Of a DNA stretch of 6,215 nt, positions 1 through 5,383 are shown piece after piece (the first letter of the stretch is position 1; each line of letters begins with the position of its first letter). A program made the translations under genes and the position numbers. The stretch is from CAMBDR01 sp046597185. Its GTDB lineage: Bacteria; Pseudomonadota; Gammaproteobacteria; Burkholderiales; Burkholderiaceae_D. Below the pieces are notes generated by a model that saw nothing but the letters and a program-made list of their open reading frames with translations, had not been told where the DNA came from and made no database searches. The stretch lies in assembly GCA_046597185.1 (NCBI GenBank), contig JBKJLF010000723.1:1-6215 (forward strand), given 5' to 3'.

Positions 1-222
1 GAAATTTAATTGCACCTCATCAATATTCAAGGTGGCAGTGTGCATCATCAGCAAATCCGGCACAATAATTGCCGCCAGGGCGCAGGCGGGAGCGAAGCGC
101 AAAGCTTCTTGAATCCGGGGCGGTATCACAATCCGGTGGCCGAGCAAAATAAACGTGGTGCGCGTCAAGGCGGTTGCCAGTGACAATAAAAGAATCGTCA
201 CCCAAACCTCAAGATCAGTCAT
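1..222 (-). CDS. azlD: AzlD-family branched-chain amino-acid exporter small subunit (partial, C-terminus off the left edge)
   Basis: This is the small membrane subunit that pairs with AzlC to export branched-chain amino acids and analogues across the inner membrane. Reading from the ATG at 222, the frame stays open for 74 codons to the window edge; family members are about 100-110 residues, so roughly the last third is missing. Visible features are an N-terminal hydrophobic helix (about residues 6-20, VWVTILLLSLATALT), a short polar loop with PPRIQEAL, and the family-typical stretch LRFAPACALAAIIVPDLL (about 44-61), which forms the second helix. The start is supported by GAGG at 228-231, five bases before the ATG. 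It overlaps the end of azlC by 8 nt, so the two are probably translationally coupled. The identification rests on sequence pattern plus the partner gene and is quite secure; transported substrates are inferred from the family. Confidence 0.88.
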   Translation of the reverse strand, partial: MTDLEVWVTILLLSLATALTRTTFILLGHRIVIPPRIQEALRFAPACALAAIIVPDLLMMHTATLNIDEVQLNF

Positions 223-928
223 GTCGGCCTCGCTGCGTCCACTCCTGAACCGCCATCGCAACCAGCATGCCGGCAATCACCGCCGCCAAAATACCCAATT
301 TAAATGGCCAGTGGTAAGCCCACACCGCCACCACGCCAGCCACAATGACGCCCGACAACACCACCCGATTGGTGATGAGCGGAATCGCGACACAGACAAT
401 GGCCAGGGTGCCGGCAAAACCCAAACCCCACTGCGACGGGATTTGGCTACCGATAAAAATTCCCGCAATCGAACCAATTTGCCATGCCGTCCAATTCGGA
501 TACAGCAAACCCTTCAAATAAGAGACCTTACCGAGTGCAGGTGTATCGCTGGGAAAGCGTTGTAAAAACAACGCAACCGTTAAATCGCCAGCGGTATAGC
601 CCAAAATAAAGCGCTTATGCCAAGGCAAATGGGCGAAATGGGGTGCCAACAGTGCTGAAAAAATCACAAAGCGTAAATTGACGACCAGAGCTGTGGCGAA
701 AATCACCCAAATCGGCGCGCCAACAGCCATCAAGGGCAGTGATGCCAATTGGGCCGAGCCAGCAAACACCAGCAAAGTCATGCCCAGCGCTTGCATCACC
801 GTCAGATGGGTTTTTACCATCGCCACCCCCACCACCAAGCCCCAGGCGGCAATACCAAACAAGGTTGGCATGCCCATTTTTAAGCCTTCGCGGTAGACTT
901 TTTCGTCTTCATCCGCAGGTAAATTCAT
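215..928 (-). CDS. azlC: AzlC-family branched-chain amino-acid exporter large subunit
   Basis: This is the large subunit of the AzlCD exporter, an inner-membrane protein that with AzlD moves branched-chain amino acids or their toxic analogues out of the cell. The 237-residue length is normal for the family. After a charged cytosolic N-terminus (residues 1-17), a run of hydrophobic helices follows. Family landmarks are REGLKMGMP..FGIAAWGL near 13-31, VFAGSAQLA at 54-62, NLRFVIFSALLAPHF at 84-98, and GYTAGDLTVALF in the middle. The C-terminal half has three or four further helices and ends in a short charged tail. The ATG at 926-928 is preceded by a G-rich stretch (GGGGGCGG, 932-939) that can act as ribosome site. 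A G-rich tandem repeat lies directly upstream and may influence translation. The gene is first in a two-gene unit with azlD. I see no adjacent Lrp-type regulator. Confidence in the family is high; the exact substrate is unknown. Confidence 0.93.
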   Translation of the reverse strand: MNLPADEDEKVYREGLKMGMPTLFGIAAWGLVVGVAMVKTHLTVMQALGMTLLVFAGSAQLASLPLMAVGAPIWVIFATALVVNLRFVIFSALLAPHFAHLPWHKRFILGYTAGDLTVALFLQRFPSDTPALGKVSYLKGLLYPNWTAWQIGSIAGIFIGSQIPSQWGLGFAGTLAIVCVAIPLITNRVVLSGVIVAGVVAVWAYHWPFKLGILAAVIAGMLVAMAVQEWTQRGRHD

Positions 929-942
929 CGACCGCCCCCATC

Positions 943-970
943 ACCAACCAACACCAACCAACACCAACCA
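943..970. repeat. 10-bp tandem repeat, G-rich on the azlC strand
   Basis: The plus strand shows the unit accaaccaac repeated 2.8 times without error (943-952, 953-962, 963-970). On the minus strand, which is the azlC leader, this reads as GGTTGGTGTT units with six GG pairs. These are followed at 932-939 by GGGGG and GG just before the azlC ATG. The spacing of GG pairs by 2-4 bases fits a two-layer G-quadruplex. The repeat itself is seen directly; folding and any regulatory effect are inference. Confidence 0.85.
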
Positions 971-1089
971 GAACAGCCATCCAAACGCCAACCCGGCCCC
1001 AGGCAAGATCGCCACACCAGCCAAGGAATGAATATCAAAATAAGCACGGAAAAGGAAATATTTGATCACAAGGCAATCCATTGTCGTGC

Positions 1090-1107
1090 CTGAATCGCCT
1101 GATTCAG
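1090..1107. repeat. Perfect inverted repeat, 7-bp arms, 4-nt loop
   Basis: CTGAATC (1090-1096) and GATTCAG (1101-1107) are exact reverse complements separated by GCCT. The arms could form a short hairpin in either transcript or be a binding site for a dimeric regulator. The T-run at 1121-1127 starts 13 bases after the stem, which is too far for a standard intrinsic terminator. It lies inside the small minus-strand frame at 1066-1113, so part of the symmetry could come from the codons (LNQAIQA). Function is unknown. Confidence 0.5.
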
Positions 1108-1180
1108 CGCCATGGCAAAATTTTTTTGCTTAAAAGAGTGCTATTTTACCCGATGAATTTTATTGTTTGCCCGAATCCGT

Positions 1181-1186
1181 TAAAAT
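1181..1186 (+). promoter_or_regulatory. Candidate -10 box for the zinc-finger / yheT operon
   Basis: TAAAAT matches the sigma-70 -10 consensus at five of six positions and lies about 70 bases before the zinc-finger start, within the most A/T-rich part of the intergenic region. The region 16-17 bases upstream (about 1158-1164, T-rich) is a poor -35 match, so this is a moderate-to-weak prediction. It implies a leader of about 65 nt. Confidence 0.35.
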
Positions 1187-1257
1187 CTAGCTTTTGGCGT
1201 GCTGCAATCAAGTGTGTGCGGCTGCGCTTTTCAAATTATTATCAACAAGGAAACTCC

Positions 1258-1458
1258 ATGAGTGAAATTAAATCGTCCACTCCCGCCGTCGAACTGGATG
1301 CGAGCCAATTACCCGCCTATTGTCCCAATCCCAACATGCCGCTCTGGTCATCCCACCCCAAAGTTTTTCTCGATCTGGCGCACCACAGCCAAGTGCAATG
1401 CCCGTATTGTGGCACCGCCTACCGCATGAAAGCGGGTAGCGTGGCAAAAGGTCATTGA
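1258..1458 (+). CDS. Small CHCC-type zinc-finger domain protein (zf-CHCC, NDUFS6-like)
   Basis: This 66-residue protein belongs to the short zinc-finger family related to the zinc-binding domain of mitochondrial complex I subunit NDUFS6. The likely zinc ligands are C22, H33, C48 and C51, set in YCPNP..PLWSSHPKVFL and QCPYCGTAYRM, followed by the usual basic tail ending in KGH. The length is normal for the bacterial single-domain form. I chose the ATG at 1258 because AAGGAAA (1247-1253) sits at proper Shine-Dalgarno distance and the family N-terminus starts about here; the frame is open further upstream but that part does not resemble the family. It is first in a tight operon: its TGA shares one base with the next gene's ATG. 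The molecular role of the bacterial single-domain form is not well established; metal binding is inferred from the ligands. Family recognition is strong. Confidence 0.9.
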   Translation: MSEIKSSTPAVELDASQLPAYCPNPNMPLWSSHPKVFLDLAHHSQVQCPYCGTAYRMKAGSVAKGH

Positions 1459-2489
1459 TGTCAATAGCCACTTCACCAGCCACTGCGCCAGCCACTGCGC
1501 CAGCCACTTCGTCAAACACCGTGATCTCTGGCTACCGCGCCCCCGCCTGGCTGCCAAATGGCCATTGGCAAACCATTTACCCGGCAAAGTGTATCCCTCT
1601 GTCCACGCCTGCATATCGGCGTGAACGCTGGACCACGCCCGATGCCGATTTTATCGATGTCGATTTTATCGATGGTGAGTCGGGCAAGCCGCTGCTGGTG
1701 TTATTTCACGGGCTGGAGGGTTCTTCGCACAGCCATTATGCGCGCAGTTGGATGAAGCACCTGAGCGATCTGGGTTGGCATGGTGCCGTACCGCACTTTC
1801 GCGGTTGCTCCGGTGAAATTAATCACGCGCCACGGTTTTACCATTCCGGCGATGCGGCGGAAATTGCCTGGATCATGCAGCAATTGCGGCAACGCCACAG
1901 CGGCCCTTTATTTGCGGCGGGCGTGTCGCTGGGTGGCAACGCCTTATTGCGCTGGCTGGGCGAAGCGCAACATCAGGCTGAAATTGTTGATGCGGCTTGC
2001 GCGGTGTCGGCCCCGCTCGATTTGGCTCAGGGTGGTGCGGCGCTGTCACGCGGCTTTAACCGGATTTACACCAAAGTCTTTTTGCGCACCTTGAAGCCCA
2101 AATGTTTAATCAAACTCCAACAGTTTCCGGCCTTGTTTGATCGCGAACAAATGCTGGCCGCCAACGATTTATATGCGTTTGACAACATCGTTACCGCACC
2201 GCTGCATGGCTACCGCGACACCAATGACTATTGGCAGCGCGCCAGTGCCAAACATGTCTTGTCCGACATTACGGTGCCGACCTTGGTCATCAATGCCAAA
2301 AATGATCCTTTTTTGCCCGGTCAATATTTACCGCAACAAGCCGCCGCCTGTGTGACGCTGGAATACCCGGAACATGGCGGCCACGTTGGTTTTGCCAGCG
2401 GGCCGCTACCGGGCAGATTGGATTGGTTGCCACAACGGGTCACGGCGTATTTTCTCAGTCATACCAATATGAAAGCACCGCATGGATGA
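1458..2489 (+). CDS. yheT: YheT-family alpha/beta hydrolase
   Basis: This 343-residue protein is a YheT-type (COG0429) alpha/beta-fold hydrolase, a cytosolic family with suspected esterase activity and no firmly known substrate. The length is close to that of E. coli YheT. Landmarks in order are a Pro/Ala/Thr-rich tail (residues 4-18), the family start YRAPAWLPNGHWQTIYP (26-42), the HGLEGSS oxyanion-hole loop (84-90), HFRGCSGE (113-120), the nucleophile elbow GVSLGGN (S157), a cap region around 190-260, NAKNDPF with the likely acid D283, and HGGHVGF with the catalytic H309. The triad appears complete. The ATG at 1458 overlaps the upstream stop by one base and has AAAAGG at 1446-1451; a TTG one codon earlier is less likely. 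It overlaps the next gene by 8 nt, consistent with coupled translation of three genes. The N-terminal tail is encoded by a 12-bp tandem repeat. Confidence 0.93.
   Translation: MSIATSPATAPATAPATSSNTVISGYRAPAWLPNGHWQTIYPAKCIPLSTPAYRRERWTTPDADFIDVDFIDGESGKPLLVLFHGLEGSSHSHYARSWMKHLSDLGWHGAVPHFRGCSGEINHAPRFYHSGDAAEIAWIMQQLRQRHSGPLFAAGVSLGGNALLRWLGEAQHQAEIVDAACAVSAPLDLAQGGAALSRGFNRIYTKVFLRTLKPKCLIKLQQFPALFDREQMLAANDLYAFDNIVTAPLHGYRDTNDYWQRASAKHVLSDITVPTLVINAKNDPFLPGQYLPQQAAACVTLEYPEHGGHVGFASGPLPGRLDWLPQRVTAYFLSHTNMKAPHG
1464..1511 (+). repeat. 12-bp in-frame tandem repeat at the start of the yheT-like gene
   Basis: Four copies of a 12-bp unit occur: one diverged copy (1464-1475), two identical CCAGCCACTGCG copies (1476-1487, 1488-1499) and one with a single change (1500-1511). 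They encode a Pro-Ala-Thr-Ala-like tetrapeptide array before the conserved domain. Since the period is four codons, copy-number changes would keep the frame and only lengthen or shorten a probably disordered tail. Confidence 0.85.
1646..1675 (+). repeat. 15-bp tandem duplication inside the yheT-like gene
   Basis: CGATTTTATCGATGT (1646-1660) is followed at once by CGATTTTATCGATGG (1661-1675), matching at 14 of 15 bases. It gives the peptide DFIDVDFID at about residues 64-72, before the first core strand. YheT-like proteins often carry an acidic DFxDxD stretch here, so the match may be partly constrained by the protein rather than a recent duplication. Confidence 0.6.
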
Positions 2490-3087
2490 AATTGTTCGAC
2501 AAGCGATGGCAAAGTGGCCCAAAGTGCCGCATTGCTATGGCTGGTTAACCCTGGATGCACGCGGTAACTGGCGTATGCGTGATGAGCGCACCCAAGCTTT
2601 GGGCTTGCTGGGCGAGACGATACGCCACCCTGCCCTGCTGGCTTTTATCCAGCGCAACTACGCCATGGATGAACGCGGTTGCTGGTTTTTTCAAAATGGG
2701 CCGCAACGGGTATTTATCGATCTCGCCATCACGCCCTTCATTGTACACAGCGACCCCGACCAAGGCCTGGTGTTACAAACCGGTGAAGTGCTGGGCCAAA
2801 TTGATGCGGTATGGTTAACCGATCAAGCCCATTTACTATTGGAAAGTGATGGCAAGCTCGCTTGCATGGATGACCGCGACTGGCTCAGTTGCCTTGATCA
2901 ATTACGCTATCAAGAGCAAGCACTAACGGAAGACGATTTAAGTACCTGGTTGGAACTGGCCTACCAACATGGCACGCCATCGCAAGACTTGCTGTGGAAT
3001 GGATTGACCGTGCAAGCCATCGCCGAGCACGACCTTGAGCGCCGTTTCGGCTTTCAAAGCCGCCCCCAGTCAACCCAGGCCGATTAA
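2482..3087 (+). CDS. Conserved uncharacterised protein, DUF family of Burkholderiales, third gene of the operon
   Basis: This 201-residue soluble protein has no signal peptide and no membrane helix. I recognise it as a conserved betaproteobacterial family of unknown function (I believe it is annotated as DUF2946 or the neighbouring DUF2944, but am not certain of the number). Conserved-looking blocks are AMAKWPKVPHCYGWLTLDARGNW (residues 8-30, where the family start is evident), IRHPALLAFIQRNY (47-60), GCWFFQNGPQRVFIDLAITPFI (66-87), and a C-terminal FGF near 188-192. The alternation of a short strand, W-containing turn and NGPQRV resembles the two-lobed pattern of DUF1285 proteins; this is only an impression. 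The ATG at 2482 overlaps the hydrolase stop by 8 nt and has only a weak GAAAG site, so translation is probably coupled. It faces the M48 protease gene across 40 bp with no clear terminator. Function unknown. Confidence 0.85.
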   Translation: MDEIVRQAMAKWPKVPHCYGWLTLDARGNWRMRDERTQALGLLGETIRHPALLAFIQRNYAMDERGCWFFQNGPQRVFIDLAITPFIVHSDPDQGLVLQTGEVLGQIDAVWLTDQAHLLLESDGKLACMDDRDWLSCLDQLRYQEQALTEDDLSTWLELAYQHGTPSQDLLWNGLTVQAIAEHDLERRFGFQSRPQSTQAD

Positions 3088-3127
3088 GGAAAATGAGCCA
3101 AATCAAGTCAATAATTAAATGGTGCGA

Positions 3128-4735
3128 TCAGGGTTGCGGCTTGTTTTTGGATTCTTTCAATTCTTCTTTACGCCTGGCTTGCAATTCACGCTCACGCGCG
3201 TCAAGAATCGCCAAATCATAAAACGTGGCATCGCCAGCACGGCGCGCCAAGCCTAACTGATCCAATGCCGCTGGCAAAGCGCCCTGCAAAACATAAGATT
3301 CGGCCAAAGCCAGGTGTTGCAGGGCCAGCTTGCCTTGCGCCGCATAGGTCTTGGCCAATTGTTCATGCAGTTTGGGGTCTTGCCGATACAATAAGATTTG
3401 ATCACGCAAATAACTGGCCGCCTCCGCCACCTTTCCGCTGGCGAGCAAGGCATCGCCCAACTGGCGCGCGATCCCGCGTGACACCGGAAATTGCACATGC
3501 GCTACCCGCGCCTCGGCCAAGGCCTGCTTCGCCAATTCCGCAACCCCGCTTTTGCCTTCGCTTTGCGCCAACTTTAACTCAACAGAAGAATAAGTCAAAA
3601 CCAAATTGGCCAGCTTACCTGACACTTGGGGTACTTGCGCCTTCATTTGCGCCTTCATTTGCTCCTTCATTTGCTCCTTCATTTGCTCCTTCACTTGCTG
3701 CAACCATTGCTGCGCATTATCGAGCTTACCTTGCTTCAACGCGACCAAAGCCAAACCATACTTGCCTGCCAAAACCTGGTTGGTTTGATGTTGCAACAAC
3801 TGCGCTTCAAAATACTGGGTCGCCTCAGCCAAGCCTTGGGCCGATGGATCTTGCAACACCCGTACCCGGCTTTGCACCAGTTGAAAATCCAGGCTATCGG
3901 CTCGTTGTTTATAGCGTTGTTCGCGCACCCGGCCCTGAATATCGGCGATACGTTCGGTGGTGAGCGGATGACTGAGTAAAAACGCCGGCACATTGTCGTT
4001 ATAGCCGCGCGAGGCGGTTTGCAAGCGGCCAAAAAACGCCACCATGCCACTGGTATCAAAATTGGCTTCTTTCAAAATCTGAAAACCCACCCGATCTGCC
4101 TCGCGCTCCAGCTCACGGCTAAAATTCAACTGCCTTTGCACCGCCAAGCCCTGCCCACCTTGCAACAAGGCAATGGCCGCATCACCGTTGGAGCTGGAAC
4201 CGGAACGAGCTGCCAAAATGGCAAGTAAGGCCGAAGCCAGTGGGATCAGTGCATCTTGCTTTTGCTGACCGATGCCGCGTGCGATATGGCGCTGTGCCAC
4301 GTGGCCGATTTCATGCGCCATCACCGCCGCCAATTCGGATTCGGTTTGCGCGGCCAAGACCAAACCAGTATGCACCGCAATATTCCCGCCCGGCAGGGCA
4401 AACGCGTTCAAGACCGGGTCGCGCACCGCAAAAAAAGTGTAATCGTAATTAGCTTCACCGCGTGCGCCAGGGTAGGCTGAGAGTAATTGATTGCCAAAAT
4501 TGCCCAAATATTCGAGCACCATCGGGTCATCAATAAAATCGGGGTCACGCAAAATATCGCGCATAATTTCATCCCCCAATTTACGTTCCAACTGGGGCGA
4601 CAGCGCGTCACGCACCGAATCGCCCAGGGTTGGTAAATTATTTTGCGCCAAAGCCAGACAGGGACCAGTACTCAAGACCATGCCAAGGCCATAAGCCATG
4701 CAACGCTGCAACAGAGGTAATCGAAAGCAATTCAT
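3128..4735 (-). CDS. bepA: Exported M48 metalloprotease with TPR region, BepA/YfgC-like
   Basis: This 535-residue periplasmic zinc protease resembles BepA (YfgC), which helps assemble or degrade outer-membrane proteins such as LptD in enterobacteria. An N-terminal signal peptide (basic residues R5 and R11, hydrophobic 13-24, likely cleavage after ALA at 30) is followed by the M48 domain. That domain shows NAFALPGGNIAVHTGL (110-125), the HEIGH zinc motif (141-145, catalytic E142), a hydrophobic loop, and EREAD with the third ligand probably E210. SHPLTTERI has H256, at a place comparable to the regulatory His of E. coli BepA. The remainder (about 270-535) is helical TPR-like sequence. It is longer than E. 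coli BepA (about 487), partly from a lysine/glutamine-rich EQMK array at residues 346-365. No good ribosome site is visible before the ATG at 4735. It is divergent from moaC. The assignment to M48/TPR is firm; equivalence to BepA rather than a paralogue such as LoiP-like proteins is inferred. Confidence 0.92.
   Translation of the reverse strand: MNCFRLPLLQRCMAYGLGMVLSTGPCLALAQNNLPTLGDSVRDALSPQLERKLGDEIMRDILRDPDFIDDPMVLEYLGNFGNQLLSAYPGARGEANYDYTFFAVRDPVLNAFALPGGNIAVHTGLVLAAQTESELAAVMAHEIGHVAQRHIARGIGQQKQDALIPLASALLAILAARSGSSSNGDAAIALLQGGQGLAVQRQLNFSRELEREADRVGFQILKEANFDTSGMVAFFGRLQTASRGYNDNVPAFLLSHPLTTERIADIQGRVREQRYKQRADSLDFQLVQSRVRVLQDPSAQGLAEATQYFEAQLLQHQTNQVLAGKYGLALVALKQGKLDNAQQWLQQVKEQMKEQMKEQMKAQMKAQVPQVSGKLANLVLTYSSVELKLAQSEGKSGVAELAKQALAEARVAHVQFPVSRGIARQLGDALLASGKVAEAASYLRDQILLYRQDPKLHEQLAKTYAAQGKLALQHLALAESYVLQGALPAALDQLGLARRAGDATFYDLAILDARERELQARRKEELKESKNKPQP
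3641..3700 (-). repeat. 12-bp in-frame tandem repeat in the M48 protease gene
   Basis: Five consecutive 12-bp units run from 3641 to 3700. On the plus strand they read CTTCATTTGCGC, three identical CTTCATTTGCTC, and a diverged CTTCACTTGCTG. On the coding strand they give repeated EQMK/AQMK tetrapeptides (residues 346-365), likely an extended charged helix or linker between TPR helices. The three identical copies suggest recent expansion by slippage or unequal exchange; the frame is kept because the unit is four codons. Confidence 0.9.
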
Positions 4736-4744
4736 AAAAGCAGC

Positions 4745-4772
4745 TTGGGAAAAGAAGAGACGATGCTATGAT
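4745..4772 (+). promoter_or_regulatory. Predicted sigma-70 promoter for moaC (extended -10)
   Basis: TTGGGA (4745-4750) and TATGAT (4767-4772) are separated by 16 bp, and TG at 4764-4765 adds an extended -10 element. The -10 matches five of six consensus bases and the -35 four of six. Transcription would start near 4779, about 50 nt before moaC. On the opposite strand TATCAT (4774-4769) overlaps the same site and may be the -10 of the M48 gene, though no good -35 is seen for it. Confidence 0.5.
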
Positions 4773-4828
4773 ACCCGTTCTTGGCAAAGGTTCCATCACT
4801 CACTCAAAATTGAAACATTTTATTACCA

Positions 4829-5380
4829 ATGGACAAATTAGCACACACAGCAGAACAAAATAGCCAGAACATCAGCGAACTGCTTACCGAACTGGTTAGC
4901 GAACCGGGCAGCCCACTCACCCACTTCAACGCCGCCGGACAAGCGCATATGGTAGATGTAGGCGGTAAAAGCGAAACCCACCGCATCGCCATGGCCAGCG
5001 GCCAAATCGAGATGCAAGCGGCCACGCTGGCGCTAATTCAATCCGGCACGGCCAATAAGGGCGATGTGCTGGGCATTGCGCGGATTGCCGCCATCATGGC
5101 AGCCAAACGCACCAGCGATTTGATTCCGCTATGCCACCCGCTGCCGCTAACCAAGGTCAATGTTGAATTTGCGGTGCAAGTGGCACCGCCCTGCATTACT
5201 TGTACGGTGCAGGCGGAAACTTGGGGCAAAACCGGGGTGGAAATGGAAGCCTTAACGGCAGTCCAGATTGGGCTGCTGACGATTTATGATATGTGCAAGG
5301 CAACAGACCGAGGCATGGTGATGGGGCAAATCCGCTTATTGGAAAAGCATGGTGGGAAATCGGGCAGTTGGGTTAAATAA
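4829..5380 (+). CDS. moaC: Cyclic pyranopterin monophosphate synthase MoaC (molybdenum cofactor synthesis)
   Basis: MoaC converts 3',8-cyclo-7,8-dihydro-GTP, the MoaA product, to cyclic pyranopterin monophosphate, an early step of molybdenum cofactor synthesis in the cytosol. The core begins at LTHFNAAGQAHMVDV (residues 30-44). Active-site residues align with those of E. coli at a constant offset of 26: K77 (NKGDV), H103 (LIPLCHPLP), M139-E140 (KTGVEMEALTA), D154 and K157 (YDMCKA). All expected residues are present, so the enzyme should be functional. The protein is 183 residues against about 160 in E. coli because of a 26-residue N-terminal extension. No ATG, GTG or TTG lies in frame between 4829 and the core, so the extension is probably real. 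No Shine-Dalgarno is evident; the leader before the ATG is A/T-rich. No other moa or moe gene lies in the window. Confidence 0.96.
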   Translation: MDKLAHTAEQNSQNISELLTELVSEPGSPLTHFNAAGQAHMVDVGGKSETHRIAMASGQIEMQAATLALIQSGTANKGDVLGIARIAAIMAAKRTSDLIPLCHPLPLTKVNVEFAVQVAPPCITCTVQAETWGKTGVEMEALTAVQIGLLTIYDMCKATDRGMVMGQIRLLEKHGGKSGSWVK

Positions 5381-5383
5381 TCA

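Larger units (their letters stand above)
929..1257. other. Intergenic region between divergent azlC and the zinc-finger operon
   Basis: About 330 bp holds the start signals of two divergent units and no gene I can assign firmly. From left to right it contains a G-rich 10-bp tandem repeat (minus strand) beside the azlC start, two small overlapping hydrophobic minus-strand frames (941-1081 with an ATG, and 925-1047 with a GTG), a 15-codon minus-strand frame at 1066-1113, a perfect inverted repeat at 1090-1107, a run of seven T at 1121-1127, an A/T-rich stretch with a TAAAAT box at 1181-1186, and the ribosome site of the zinc-finger gene at about 1247-1252. I found no convincing minus-strand promoter for azlC; several TAAAAT-like boxes occur on that strand but lack a good -35 partner. 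The small frames are described under findings because their coding status is unproven. Confidence 0.6.

Noticed and set aside
20..205. 61-codon minus-strand frame at the left edge.
   Set aside because: It is out of frame with azlD, which covers the same bases with clear family motifs and membrane helices.
155..565. 136-codon plus-strand frame opposite azlD and azlC.
   Set aside because: Its peptide is rich in His, Arg and Asn without domain character; it is the antisense shadow of a membrane gene.
1090..1127. Intrinsic terminator from the inverted repeat plus the T-run.
   Set aside because: The seven T begin 13 bases after the stem and the stem is A/T-rich, so it does not fit a standard terminator; no gene on the plus strand ends just upstream either.
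1081..1257. N-terminal extension of the zinc-finger protein from a TTG at 1081.
   Set aside because: The extra residues do not resemble the family, while AAGGAAA and the ATG at 1258 give a normal start and the normal family length.
1455..1457. TTG as start of the hydrolase one codon before the ATG.
   Set aside because: The ATG at 1458 has better spacing from AAAAGG and is the usual codon.
3088..3127. Bidirectional terminator between the unknown gene and the protease.
   Set aside because: No stem of useful length with a U-run could be found by eye on either strand.
3265..3963. 232-codon plus-strand frame with repeated SFAP peptides.
   Set aside because: The peptide repeats come from the 12-bp array of the M48 gene read on the wrong strand; the minus-strand protein has full family motifs.
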